Shown here: one piece after another, positions 16,744-25,271 of the stretch
How positions within the stretch are numbered: the first letter of the stretch is position 1
How the letters are laid out: each line of letters starts with the position of its first letter
The notes under the pieces: generated by a model
What the model saw: only the letters and a program-made list of their open reading frames with translations
The model's database searches: none
Told to the model about the DNA's origin: nothing
Position numbers and translations under genes: made by a program
Assembly (NCBI GenBank): GCA_029260795.1
Contig: JAJDCO010000032.1
Span: 1-35,247 of the forward strand
Origin: Planctomycetota bacterium
GTDB taxonomy: Bacteria; Planctomycetota; OFTM77
Length of the DNA stretch: 35,247 bases
Direction of reading: 5' to 3'

Positions 16744-16819
16744 CCACGTTTCACCGCGCGCGTTACGCAAAACGTGGCCGAGCTGCACCCAATCGGTGGA
16801 CGGAGGCCCATCGATGGGC
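16744..16819. promoter_or_regulatory. Divergent control region with two inverted repeats
   Basis: Between vgrG (minus) and the 762-residue protein (plus) lie an eight-base inverted repeat CCACGTTT (16744-16751) / AAACGTGG (16770-16777) with an 18-base spacer, and a perfect 14-base palindrome GCCCATCGATGGGC at 16806-16819. They are placed where an operator for divergent transcription would be. No clear -35/-10 pair was recognised, and the same stretch is open on the minus strand, so chance is possible. Confidence 0.3.
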
Positions 16820-16877
16820 GTAAATGGCCGGCTGGTAGGCTTCTCGAACCGAACGGCTTCGAAAGGATCAGCTCCCG

Positions 16878-19166
16878 ATGAACGCTCGATGGGGGATCTT
16901 GGTGCTCGTCGTCCTCGGCGCGGCGGGGTGGCTCCTGAGCCAGTGGAGGCCCGACTCGGTGCCCGATTCGCCCGCGATCGAGGTTCGGGAGCCGAAGCCT
17001 CCGGGCGTCGAGTCTCGAGAAGCGCTCGAGGACCTGGCCCAGGCAGCAAAGGCCCCCGAGCCGAGTCCGGAGGTCGACGAGGCCGGCTCCGCGTCGGCGA
17101 GCTTTTGGGTGCGCGTCGAAGACGACCAGGGCCGGCGGTTGGAAGGCGTGCCGGTTCGGTTGGCGATGGCTCGGCGCGCCAACATCCTCGAGCGAAAGAT
17201 CGTTCAAACCGCCGAGACGGATGTCGAGGGGCGGGCGGAGCTCCGCTGGGAGGTCTGGGAGCAAGCGACCGAGCGGCCCCGGAATTCCACGCTCGAGGTC
17301 CGCGTCCTGATCGACACCGCGCTCCCGCTCGATGCGCCCGTCGAGCTGGAGCTCATCGAGGAGCCGGCGCCCGGTGAGGAGCGAGTCCTGGTCGTGCCCG
17401 CACGCTCGTCTGCCTGGCTTCGACCGATTCGGATCCTCGTCGTGAGCGCCAAGGGGCAGCCGGAAGAAGGAGTGCCCGTCGAGCTGAAGTCACAGTCGAC
17501 CGGAACGAGCACCAGCGAGGCCCTGATCAACGGCGTCTCCGACGAGGGGGGCTGGGTGCTCCTGTCCAAGGAGAAGCTTTGGGAGCGCTTCGAGCGCTTG
17601 AAGGCCCTCGAGCTGCGAGAGAGCTATTTCGTGACCTGCGACCTGCCGATCGCGAATCCGCCTCGAGTGCCCGTCGATCTGGAAGCGGCGAGTCAGGTGC
17701 TGCGTTTGATGCTGCCGCCGCTCGGTCACGTCGTGGTCGAGCTAGTCGATCACGAAGGAAGCCCAGTGACCTCGAACGGCTCGGTGGCGCTCTTCTGGCG
17801 AGATCCGAATGCCGCGACCACCGACACGCGCTTCGAGCGAGCTTCGAATCACATTCGAGAGCTCGAAGGTGGCCAGGCGAGCTACCGATTCGTGGGTCTC
17901 GGACTCGAGTTCCAGGCGAGCTGCGGCGTGACCGATGGCAGCTCGTCGGCAGGCAGCGCGCAGTTTCTCGGCCCGCAGCGTGCCGGAGAGACGACCACCG
18001 CGACCGTCGAGCTGGGACCGCCGTTGCCGACGGTGGTCGGTCGATTGGTGACGCCGGCGGGCGAGCCGATCCCAGGGGACACCGTCGTGGCCGAGACCTG
18101 GATCGACCCGCTCTCGCCGCGCTCAGCCGCTTCGGGACCTCCTCGACCCGGCTGGAAGATCCTCCAAACCGACTCGAACGGTCGCTTCGAGCTGGCCGTG
18201 CCGGCGGAGGTCCGAGCCGATCATCGACGACGCCTGCGTTTCGTGGAGAAGGACACGCCGGGAGGCGACTTCCGGGTCGGCGGACGATGGGCCGAGGTCG
18301 AGATCCCGGCTGTGCTGACGCCGGGCGAGCGGCACGACGTGGGCGACCTGCGCATGATCGAGATCCCGGTCGTGATCGGCGGCCGCGTCGTCGACGTCGA
18401 GGGACAGCCCATCCGGGGTGCCTACGTGACGCTGCGATTCCCCTACGGGAAACCGGGTGAGCGGAAGTGGTCGAACTCCGAAAGGACCTCGGCCGACGGC
18501 GACGGATACTTCGAGATTCGCCACCCTTGGGACTGGGACATCGTCCAGATCTGGGGTCGACGGACTCCCCATCACTACGGCTCCGCCGAGGACCTCGAGG
18601 TGGGGCGTACCGACGTGGAGCTCGTCCTCGAGGACAATCGAGAGCATCGCAAGCAGATGGGGGCGCTTCAGGGACAGCTGCTCCTCGATCCCCAGATCCC
18701 GTTCATGTCGTTGCATGTCGTGATCCGGTCCGGCGGGGTGAGCCGCGATCGGAGCGTGGGTCCCTTCGGTCTGTTCGAGCTTCCCGACGCGCAGCCGGGT
18801 GACGCGACGCTCGAGGTCAAGACCCAGGGAATGAGCTGGGTCATCGACCGAATGGAAGGCGTCGAAGTGCGCGCGGGTGAGCCGGTGACCGATGAGCGGA
18901 TCAAAGCCTGGGACCTGCGCGGCAAGATCCGAGCGATCCGATTGCGCTTGCTGGCGGAGGACGGCCGCCCGATCGTGAACTCTCGACTCTGGGTGCAAGA
19001 CGAGCGCGGCAAGGGCGGTCAGCTCAAGACCGACGATCAAGGTCGCGCCCGGCTCTGGATCCCGGAGACCCCGCGCCACTACCGGCTGAAATCCGAAGCG
19101 TTCGGCCAAGGCGAGTTCGCCTGGAACGAGCCGCCCGACGCCGAAGTCACGCTGCAGCCGGAGTGA
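16878..19166 (+). CDS. Membrane-anchored protein with several carboxypeptidase-regulatory-like domains
   Basis: The 762-residue protein starts with one membrane helix (WGILVLVVLGAAGWLL, residues 5-20) without a clear cleavage site, so it is probably anchored with the rest exported. After a Pro/Glu-rich linker (25-75) come successive Ig-like beta modules, recognisable by recurring starts of the type G-x-V/P-x-x-G-V-P-V: about 77-130 (DDQGRRLEGVPVRL), 180-240 (AKGQPEEGVPVEL), 385-450 (LVTPAGEPIPGDTVV), 490-560 (VVDVEGQPIRGAYVTL) and 690-755 (LLAEDGRPIVNSRLWV). Such modules bind ligands or hold other domains; no peptidase is attached. It is divergent from vgrG, whose island also encodes one module of this fold, but a functional link is unproven. 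Confidence 0.75.
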   Translation: MNARWGILVLVVLGAAGWLLSQWRPDSVPDSPAIEVREPKPPGVESREALEDLAQAAKAPEPSPEVDEAGSASASFWVRVEDDQGRRLEGVPVRLAMARRANILERKIVQTAETDVEGRAELRWEVWEQATERPRNSTLEVRVLIDTALPLDAPVELELIEEPAPGEERVLVVPARSSAWLRPIRILVVSAKGQPEEGVPVELKSQSTGTSTSEALINGVSDEGGWVLLSKEKLWERFERLKALELRESYFVTCDLPIANPPRVPVDLEAASQVLRLMLPPLGHVVVELVDHEGSPVTSNGSVALFWRDPNAATTDTRFERASNHIRELEGGQASYRFVGLGLEFQASCGVTDGSSSAGSAQFLGPQRAGETTTATVELGPPLPTVVGRLVTPAGEPIPGDTVVAETWIDPLSPRSAASGPPRPGWKILQTDSNGRFELAVPAEVRADHRRRLRFVEKDTPGGDFRVGGRWAEVEIPAVLTPGERHDVGDLRMIEIPVVIGGRVVDVEGQPIRGAYVTLRFPYGKPGERKWSNSERTSADGDGYFEIRHPWDWDIVQIWGRRTPHHYGSAEDLEVGRTDVELVLEDNREHRKQMGALQGQLLLDPQIPFMSLHVVIRSGGVSRDRSVGPFGLFELPDAQPGDATLEVKTQGMSWVIDRMEGVEVRAGEPVTDERIKAWDLRGKIRAIRLRLLAEDGRPIVNSRLWVQDERGKGGQLKTDDQGRARLWIPETPRHYRLKSEAFGQGEFAWNEPPDAEVTLQPE

Positions 19167-19190
19167 ATCCGAGCCGGGCACGCAAGAGGT

Positions 19191-19219
19191 TTGACTAGCC
19201 CTCACAACCAGGCTATTCT
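19191..19219 (+). promoter_or_regulatory. Sigma-70-like promoter of vapBC
   Basis: TTGACT (19191-19196) and TATTCT (19214-19219) are separated by exactly 17 bases. The predicted transcription start, six to eight bases after the -10 box, coincides with the A of the antitoxin ATG at 19227, so the message should be leaderless; no ribosome binding site is present upstream of that ATG. Confidence 0.65.
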
Positions 19220-19226
19220 GGCCCTC

Positions 19227-19514
19227 ATGATTCGCGTCAGCATCACCGAGCTCAAGAACCGACTCAGCCACTACCTCCGTCTCGTTCGGCGGGGTGAGAC
19301 GATCGAGATCCTCGACCGCTCGCAGCCGGTCGCCCGCGTGTCTCGGGTCTCGACGGAGGGGGCGGCCACGGGAGCCCTCGACCAGTTGATCGCTCGTGGA
19401 TTGGTCAAAGCTCCGACCGAAGCGCCGGATGCGGATTTCTTCTCCGAAAGACCGCTCGTCCCCTGCGACGGCGACGCGATCCAGGCCGTGATCGATGAGC
19501 GAGGCGACTGGTGA
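19227..19514 (+). CDS. vapB: Phd/YefM-type antitoxin of a VapBC pair
   Basis: The start is the ATG at 19227, because an earlier in-frame start would lie inside the promoter. The 95-residue protein opens with the Phd/YefM DNA-binding pattern (VSITELKNRLSHYLRLVRRGETIEILDRSQPVARV in order, residues 4-38) and ends in a disordered acidic tail (about 60-95) that normally wraps the toxin. It binds its own promoter and neutralises the PIN toxin; autoregulation is expected because the promoter lies directly in front. Its stop overlaps the toxin GTG start in a GTGA, so the two proteins are made in coupled fashion. Confidence 0.88.
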   Translation: MIRVSITELKNRLSHYLRLVRRGETIEILDRSQPVARVSRVSTEGAATGALDQLIARGLVKAPTEAPDADFFSERPLVPCDGDAIQAVIDERGDW

Positions 19515-19939
19515 GGTACTGGGACACCTCGGCCCTGGTTTGCCTCGTGATTCGCCAGCCCGCTTCCCGGGCCGCGCGCCGCCTGCAGCGCCAGGATCCC
19601 GAGATCGGCACGTGGTGTCTCTCGGAGGTGGAGATTCGGTCCGCGCTCTGCCGACTCACTCGAGAAGGACAGCTCACGGCCGAAGGCCTGGCGTCCGCTT
19701 GGCAGCAGACCCAGCAGCTCTTTCGAACCGTCGCCGTCGTCGATGCCTTGGACCCCGTGAAGCTGCGCGCCTCACGGCTGCTCGCCCTGCACTCACTCCG
19801 AGCCGCCGACGCGCTCCAGCTCGGTGCCGCCTTGACCATCGCCGCAGATGACCCCACCGGCTGGGAGCTCGTGTGCTTCGATGCTCGCCTCGCCGGTGCA
19901 GCTCAACGAGAGGGCTTTCGAGTCCTCTCGCATTCGTAA
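19511..19939 (+). CDS. vapC: PIN-domain ribonuclease toxin VapC
   Basis: The 142-residue protein has the full acidic site of the PIN fold: Asp5 (YWDTSALV), Glu41 (LSEVEIRSAL), Asp100 (RAADALQLGAAL) and Asp124 (CFDARLAGAA). VapC toxins are Mg-dependent endoribonucleases that usually cut tRNA or rRNA. The GTG start at 19511 overlaps the antitoxin stop by four bases. All four acidic residues are present and there is no frameshift, so the toxin is presumed active. The RNA target cannot be predicted from sequence. It is followed by the repeat-rich convergent region. Confidence 0.9.
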   Translation: MRYWDTSALVCLVIRQPASRAARRLQRQDPEIGTWCLSEVEIRSALCRLTREGQLTAEGLASAWQQTQQLFRTVAVVDALDPVKLRASRLLALHSLRAADALQLGAALTIAADDPTGWELVCFDARLAGAAQREGFRVLSHS

Positions 19940-20000
19940 CGCAAGCCGAGTCGCAAAGGCTTCGCTCGATCGCGGGCTGGGTGCCGATCGATCGTCGGTG

Positions 20001-20144
20001 CCGCTTGCTTCGCGGCGCGGACTGGACTGAGGCAGTATTGGCGCCATGGTCCGCCTGCTTCGCGGCGCGGTTCCTCCCCATGCGTTCGTGACGAGCACGT
20101 GGGCTCCGTCCGCTTGCTTCGCGCGCGGTTCGCTTGCTTCTCGG
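20001..20144. repeat. Imperfect direct repeats between vapC and the nitrilase gene
   Basis: CCGCTTGCTTCGCGGCGCGG (20001-20020) recurs with one change at 20051-20070 and with one base missing at 20110-20129; a shortened copy CGCTTGCTTCTCGG (20131-20144) ends at the nitrilase stop codon. Each full copy can fold a small GC hairpin. The region lies between convergent genes and may serve in termination or be a small mobile repeat family. Confidence 0.6.
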
Positions 20145-21080
20145 CTACTTCGGGTCGATCCATTCGACGGCCGACTGGGGGCGGCGGTCGACGGTGAGGT
20201 GGAGGACGTCGGCGCGGGCGTAGTGGCCGGAGGGGTCGAAGCTCTGGCGCTCCTCGCGGACACGGTCGGGATCGAGCTCGGCGAACAAGAGCTCCTCGCG
20301 GCCGACGACGGGCTCGAGGATCCACTGGCCGTCGGGACCGGCGATGGCCGATCCGCCGTCGTAGTAGATCTCCTCGTTGGTCCCGATCTGCTGACGCAGC
20401 TCGCTCGATAGATCACTCGGTCGGATCAAGGCGCTCGCTGAGAGCACGTAGGAGCGCGACTCCTTCGCCACGAAGCGCGTGATGTCTTCGGTCAAGCGCC
20501 GGCAGCCCGGCCAGAGCATGACGTGCAGGTCCTCGCCGGCCGCGTACAGTGCCGCGCGCGCCAGCGGCATCCAGTTCTCCCAGCAGTTGAGCGCGCCGAC
20601 CGTGAACGGACCGACGGGATGTGTGACCAGGCCGGCGCCGTCGCCGATCGACCAGACGAGGCGCTCCTCGTAGGTGGGCATCAGCTTGCGGTGCCGCGAG
20701 GCGATCTTGCCCGAGGCGTCGATCACGACTGCCGTGCAATAGAGGCTGTGACCACCTCGATCGAGCGGCCGTTCGATGATGCCGAGCACGACCGTGATCT
20801 CGTTGGCGCGCGCCACCTCTTGGACCGAGCTCAGATCACCGCGCTCCAGGCACACGGCTTCGCGCGAATAGTGCGCGAACAGCTCCTTTTGATCTTCCGC
20901 CTCGAAGCGCGCGCCGTCGGTGCGGCAGACCCAAAGCGGGTACGCCGGTACGAAGCCCTCGCCAAACGCGACTAGCCTGGCCCCTTCGGAAGCGGCTCGC
21001 CGCGTGGCCTCGACGACTTGACCGGTGGTCGCGACGCGGTCGAGAAACTTCGGGGCGAGCTGGGCGATGGCGATCTTCAT
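20145..21080 (-). CDS. Nitrilase-family carbon-nitrogen hydrolase
   Basis: The 311-residue protein has the nitrilase catalytic set: Glu41 (FGEGFVPAYP), Lys132 (HRKLMPT), Glu139 (TYEER) and Cys166 (NCWENWMPL). The FVPAYPLW, HRKLMPTYEER and NCWEN motifs match the true nitrilases (arylacetonitrilase/aliphatic branch, and cyanide hydratase relatives), which turn nitriles into acids and ammonia, better than the omega-amidase or ureidopropionase branches. Length is slightly under that of typical nitrilases (330-370), with a short C-terminus. Cytoplasmic. The ATG at 21080 is 21 bases after the DUF938 gene stop, so the two are probably co-transcribed with the kinase and sigma factor upstream. The natural nitrile cannot be inferred. 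Confidence 0.9.
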   Translation of the reverse strand: MKIAIAQLAPKFLDRVATTGQVVEATRRAASEGARLVAFGEGFVPAYPLWVCRTDGARFEAEDQKELFAHYSREAVCLERGDLSSVQEVARANEITVVLGIIERPLDRGGHSLYCTAVVIDASGKIASRHRKLMPTYEERLVWSIGDGAGLVTHPVGPFTVGALNCWENWMPLARAALYAAGEDLHVMLWPGCRRLTEDITRFVAKESRSYVLSASALIRPSDLSSELRQQIGTNEEIYYDGGSAIAGPDGQWILEPVVGREELLFAELDPDRVREERQSFDPSGHYARADVLHLTVDRRPQSAVEWIDPK

Positions 21081-21101
21081 GGCCGAGGAATCCTGGCGAG
21101 C

Positions 21102-21695
21102 TCAGGTCTTGTGGAAGACGATCGAGAGGTTGTTCCGGGGCGTGTCGATGTGGGCGGCCAGAGCCAGGCCTTGCTTCTCGGCTGCTTCGGCGACGTCCTC
21201 GAGCTTGCGCAGGCCCCAAGCCGAGTCGCGCTCCTTCAGGCTCCCGTCGAACTCGAGGTTGCTCGGTGCCGTCGCCCTCCCCTCGATCCGGTAGGGCCCG
21301 TAGAGAAACAGCAAGCCGCCCTTCTCGAGAAGACGCGCTGCGCCGCGCAGGAGTCCGCGCGTCGCCTTCCAAGGCGAGATGTGGATCATGTTGATGCAGA
21401 CGACGACATCGGCGCGGGCTACCGGCCACTCGTTGGAGGTGACGTCGAGGAGCAACGGAGCCCGGACGTTCTCGAGCTTCGCCTCGTCCACCCAATGCGC
21501 GATGCTGGTGAGGTTCTCGGGGGCGAGATCGGTCGGCTGCCAGCTGAGGTCCGGTGTGCGCTCGGCGAAGTGGACCACGTGCTGGCCGGTACCGGAGGCG
21601 ATCTCGAGGACGAGCCCTGCTTCGGGGAGGAGTGGTTCGAGGACTTCGAAGATGAAGTCACGGTTTCGCTCCGCGGACTCTGCGTGCTTCTTCAT
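21102..21695 (-). CDS. DUF938 SAM-dependent methyltransferase-like protein
   Basis: The 197-residue protein covers the entire DUF938 family length. It opens with the family signature SAERNRDFIFEVLEPLLP, followed by SAM motif I (LVLEIASGTGQHVVHFA, about 28-44), a motif II acidic segment (WQPTDLAPENL) and the family-typical CINMIHISPWKAT and LYGPYRIEGRATAPSN. The family is a class I methyltransferase of unknown substrate. It lies 48 bases after the sigma factor stop and 21 bases before the nitrilase. Its place in this group is unexplained, but a joint small-molecule pathway with the nitrilase is possible (inference). Confidence 0.9.
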   Translation of the reverse strand: MKKHAESAERNRDFIFEVLEPLLPEAGLVLEIASGTGQHVVHFAERTPDLSWQPTDLAPENLTSIAHWVDEAKLENVRAPLLLDVTSNEWPVARADVVVCINMIHISPWKATRGLLRGAARLLEKGGLLFLYGPYRIEGRATAPSNLEFDGSLKERDSAWGLRKLEDVAEAAEKQGLALAAHIDTPRNNLSIVFHKT

Positions 21696-21743
21696 GCGCC
21701 ATCCGGATGTGTGAGTGAGAAGGTCAACGAGTGGAACGATCGG

Positions 21744-22337
21744 TCAGGGTTGATCGAGGACCTCGGCGAGACGCGTGAGCGCGCGGGAGAGCAGCGTGCG
21801 GACGGCGCCCTCGCTGCGCTCCATGGCTTCGGCGATCTCGGGATGTGAGAGCCCCAGGATGCGCGAGTAGCAGATCACGTCGCGGTAGTCCTCGGGGAGC
21901 TTCTCGAACGCACCTTCGATGCGGGCGAGCTCCTCGTGCGCCATCGCGTGCTGGCTCGGCGTGCAAATCGTCGCATAGGCCGCGAGCAGCTGCGACTGGC
22001 GTTGCTCCTCGCCCAAGGGCTTTTGAATCTCTCGCCGGGCATCTCGTCGCTGGGCTTGATAGAAGGCCTGCCGGTTCGCGATCTTGCGCAGCGCCGTGGT
22101 GTAGAGCCAGTTCTTGAACCCGGACTCTCCGCCGTACTGAAAGCGATCCATGTGCTGGAGCACCTCGCGGCACACCGACTGCGCGAGATCGGACGCCGAC
22201 TCCTTGGCTCGGAGCAGTCGACCGGTCCGCAGCCGGATGAACGCGCGGAGACCCGGTAGGTATCGGTCCAGCAGCTCGTCGATGGCGATGGGATCGCCTT
22301 GGGTCGCCGCCTGGACCAGCTTCTCGGTGTCCTTCAT
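21744..22337 (-). CDS. ECF-type RNA polymerase sigma factor linked to a Ser/Thr kinase
   Basis: The 197-residue protein has the two-domain ECF layout. Region 2 covers about 10-90: LLDRYLPGLRAFIRLR, SDLAQSVCREVLQHM and the promoter-melting part GFKNWLYTTALRKIANRQ. Region 4 covers about 135-190, with LPEDYRDVICYSRILGLSHPEIAEAMERSEGAVRTLLSRAL containing the helix-turn-helix. It follows the kinase gene after 57 bases. No anti-sigma factor is adjacent, and the kinase is the likely regulator, as known for the SigP-PknT (ECF43) pair of Vibrio and for many planctomycete ECFs. Its targets are unknown; the following methyltransferase and nitrilase genes are obvious candidates only by position. Confidence 0.9.
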   Translation of the reverse strand: MKDTEKLVQAATQGDPIAIDELLDRYLPGLRAFIRLRTGRLLRAKESASDLAQSVCREVLQHMDRFQYGGESGFKNWLYTTALRKIANRQAFYQAQRRDARREIQKPLGEEQRQSQLLAAYATICTPSQHAMAHEELARIEGAFEKLPEDYRDVICYSRILGLSHPEIAEAMERSEGAVRTLLSRALTRLAEVLDQP

Positions 22338-22394
22338 TCGAGCGATTCTACCAAGCGCTCTCGATCTCGGTAACGCCGGGATATCTCCTCCGGG

Positions 22395-25271
22395 TCACTG
22401 ACCGCGCAGCTCCTCGAGGAACGCCTGGAAGCGGCGGCGCGAGCGGAGGATCTCGTAGTCGGCCGCGTACTCGATGCGGCTCCGATCGAGCGTGCCTTCG
22501 GCGTGGGCGCGCTGGAGGTAACCGACGATGATCTCGGTCCACTCGACCGCCAGCCGCTCCTTCAGCTCGGGGTCGCGATCGGAGCTCTCCGAGGTGTTGA
22601 GGTTGCCGGCCAAGTAGTTGGCCGCTTGTTGCCAATCGGTCGGATCACTCTCGGGTTCGGCCATCAGCTCGCGCACGATTCGGGCACCTCGCTCGACGTC
22701 GTTCAGCCGCGTGTGGGTCAGGGAGAGGAGCCAGCGCGAGCTCCGATCGGCAGCGATCATGAATCGCCCGCGCGGCTCCAGGCGTCGGGCGAGCTCGAGA
22801 GGTGCACGCGCTTCTTCGAGATAGGCGAGCGCTTCGTCGAAGCGGCCTCCCCCGAACAAGCTGTCGGCCAGGCCGGAGCAGGTCGCCCCAAAGCGGGCTT
22901 GGACCACCGGCACGTCTCGATGGGATTCCGCCATGGCCCGCTGCGTCGCCACCGACTCCATCAACCAGCGTCGCGATTCCTCCGATTGGCCGATCGCATC
23001 GAGGGCGAGGCCGAGGTCGTTCTGAGCCGAGGCGAGCTCGATACCGTAGAGCCACTGGCTGGGGTAGGTGGCTCGTAGCTCCGTGTGAATCGCAACAGCC
23101 GTGCGCTGCCGTTCGATGGCGCTTTCCCAATCGCCCGTGTGGCTGAGGGCCGAGGCGAGGTTGACGCACACTCGCGAGTGGAGGCGCTGGATCTCATCCG
23201 AATCCGGATCCGCCTGCACCAATCGCTGGATCTCGAGCTCCGCTTCTTGGAGAGGTCGGAGTGCTTCTCGCGCGCGCCCGTCGCGAATCAGATGGAGACC
23301 CAGCTCGGCTAGCAGCCGGCCTCGATCCGTCTCGACCCAACGATAATCGGGGTGGCGGGCCTCGAGGCTCGCCAGCTGGGCGAGCGCGGACTCCATGGCT
23401 TGTCGACCGGGCTCCGGGCGCCCGTGCTCGTAATGGGTCTGGCCGAGGCGGCGGTAGGCATTCACCTGCAACGCCTGATAGGCCGCGCGATCGGGGTGCC
23501 GCTCGACGAGAGGGTCGAGCAGCACGATCGCTTGCTCGACGTGCTCCAAGACCTCTCGATCCCTTCCGAGCACCGTCTGGACGTGCGCCCAGGCATCGAG
23601 GCAAAGGGCATGCTGGTAGACGAGGTCGTCGTCTTCGGGAAACTCGGAATGGAGGGCCGAGAGGAACTCGAGCGCACGGCGGCACGCCTCCTCGGCGGTG
23701 TCGGTGTTGCCGAGCTCGTACTCGATGCGAGCCAGGCGACGGAACGAGCGCCCCAGCTCACGTCGAAGCAGCGGATCGTCGGGGTCCTGGGCCTCGATGT
23801 TGCCGTAGGCGGCCACCGCCTGCTGGAACACTTGTCGCCGCAGAGCAGTGGTATCGGGGTACTGCTCGGAATGCTCGGTCTCGATGCGCTCCAGGAGACC
23901 CTCGAAGGTCGCGACGATCTCGAGGAAGTAGCCGCGCGCCTTGTCGTCCGCCACCAGGGCGGCAGCCCGCTCGGAAGCGGTGTGGGTCTCGATCGTCTCG
24001 TCGAGCATTCGCCAGGTGACCGGCCAAGCCGCGGCGGCCAGAGCCACGAGCACCAGAGCGCTCGCGAGGCGAGGGTGCCGTACACACCACCGGACGATCG
24101 TGACGCGCAGCCCGGGGCGACGCGCCGAAACGCGCTGCTCTCGCAGCCAGCGATCGATGTCGTCCCGCAGGGCGGTCATCGTCGGATAGCGACCTGCCGG
24201 CTCCGCCTCCATGGCCACGAGGCAGATCGTCTCGATCTCCGCGGGCAAGCCGCGCAGGAAGCGACCCGGACGGCGGCGGTCGCCGGACAGGATCTTTTGC
24301 CGGAGCGCCGTCGGCACCGCATCGTCATAAGGAAGCTGCAACGTCAGGAGCTCGTAGAGTGTCACGCCCAACGAATAGACATCGGTCCGCAGGTCGATCC
24401 GGTCGGAGCGACCGGCGAGCTGCTCGGGAGGCATGTAGGGCAACGATCCGAGAAACGACCCCGTCCGCGTGAGGGTCGATGTTCCTGGCGTGGTGGCCAG
24501 ACCGAAGTCGATGATCAGCACTCGACCCGTTCGAGTCAGCATCACGTTCGAAGGCTTCAAGTCGCGGTGCAGGATTCCCTGCTCGTGCGCGTGGTCGACG
24601 GCGTCCGCGATCGCCCGCGTCACGATCAAGCACCAGGTCGGCCAATCGACTTCCCAGTCGGCCGGGAACGAGCGCGCCTCTCCCTCGCGATCACGCTGCA
24701 GAATCTCCCAGGCTCGCCGTGGCGTCGCCGGCTCTCGGCTACTCTTCCGCAGCTCAGAGAGCACCTCGGCCAGGGTCAGTCCGTCGATCAGCTCCATCGC
24801 GAAGAAGGGGACGCCCCCTTCGTCGCCCCCCGCGTAGACGGGAACGATACCCGGATGCCGAAGCAGTGCCAGCGTCTGAATCTCCCGTCGGAATCGTTCG
24901 CGGGTCTGCGCGAAGTAGAGGTGCTCCGGGTGGATCACCTTCAGTGCCACCGGGCGCTCGAGGGACGTCTGCGTGGCTCGAAACACGACGCCCATTCCGC
25001 CCCCCCCGATTCGAGACTCGAGTCGGAATTCGCCCAAGCGCTCGGGGATCGGATCGTCGACCTCCGCGACCTCCTCGAGCAAGCCCAGGCGACCCAGCAT
25101 CTCGAGGCGCCTTCGCACGACGGCCGCGAACTCTGGAGCCTCCCGACAAACCGAATCGGCCGCGTCGAGGCCTTCCTCCGGAAACCGGGCAAAGGCCGCT
25201 TCGAAGTAAGCCCGCAGCCGCTCCGGATCGAGCGGGCTGCCGGTCGCGTCTGTTTGACTGATACGCGTCAC
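22395..25271 (-). CDS. Membrane Ser/Thr protein kinase with TPR-rich sensor domain
   Basis: The GTG at 25271 gives 958 residues. A cytoplasmic kinase domain spans about 80-375 with the Gly-rich loop GGGGMGVVF, VALK Lys111, HRDLKPSN Asp237 and DFG Asp255, a PPEQL in place of APE, and an insertion of about 40 residues before the catalytic loop. All catalytic residues are present. One membrane helix (about 401-421) precedes a region of tetratricopeptide-like repeats (about 450-930), probably exported, for instance LGRSFRRLARIEYELGNTDT and AYRRLGQTHYEHGRPEPGRQ. This Hanks-type layout is common in Planctomycetota. It is upstream of an ECF sigma factor in the same direction, suggesting that it senses a signal through the TPR part and controls the sigma factor by phosphorylation. 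Confidence 0.92.
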   Translation of the reverse strand: MTRISQTDATGSPLDPERLRAYFEAAFARFPEEGLDAADSVCREAPEFAAVVRRRLEMLGRLGLLEEVAEVDDPIPERLGEFRLESRIGGGGMGVVFRATQTSLERPVALKVIHPEHLYFAQTRERFRREIQTLALLRHPGIVPVYAGGDEGGVPFFAMELIDGLTLAEVLSELRKSSREPATPRRAWEILQRDREGEARSFPADWEVDWPTWCLIVTRAIADAVDHAHEQGILHRDLKPSNVMLTRTGRVLIIDFGLATTPGTSTLTRTGSFLGSLPYMPPEQLAGRSDRIDLRTDVYSLGVTLYELLTLQLPYDDAVPTALRQKILSGDRRRPGRFLRGLPAEIETICLVAMEAEPAGRYPTMTALRDDIDRWLREQRVSARRPGLRVTIVRWCVRHPRLASALVLVALAAAAWPVTWRMLDETIETHTASERAAALVADDKARGYFLEIVATFEGLLERIETEHSEQYPDTTALRRQVFQQAVAAYGNIEAQDPDDPLLRRELGRSFRRLARIEYELGNTDTAEEACRRALEFLSALHSEFPEDDDLVYQHALCLDAWAHVQTVLGRDREVLEHVEQAIVLLDPLVERHPDRAAYQALQVNAYRRLGQTHYEHGRPEPGRQAMESALAQLASLEARHPDYRWVETDRGRLLAELGLHLIRDGRAREALRPLQEAELEIQRLVQADPDSDEIQRLHSRVCVNLASALSHTGDWESAIERQRTAVAIHTELRATYPSQWLYGIELASAQNDLGLALDAIGQSEESRRWLMESVATQRAMAESHRDVPVVQARFGATCSGLADSLFGGGRFDEALAYLEEARAPLELARRLEPRGRFMIAADRSSRWLLSLTHTRLNDVERGARIVRELMAEPESDPTDWQQAANYLAGNLNTSESSDRDPELKERLAVEWTEIIVGYLQRAHAEGTLDRSRIEYAADYEILRSRRRFQAFLEELRGQ

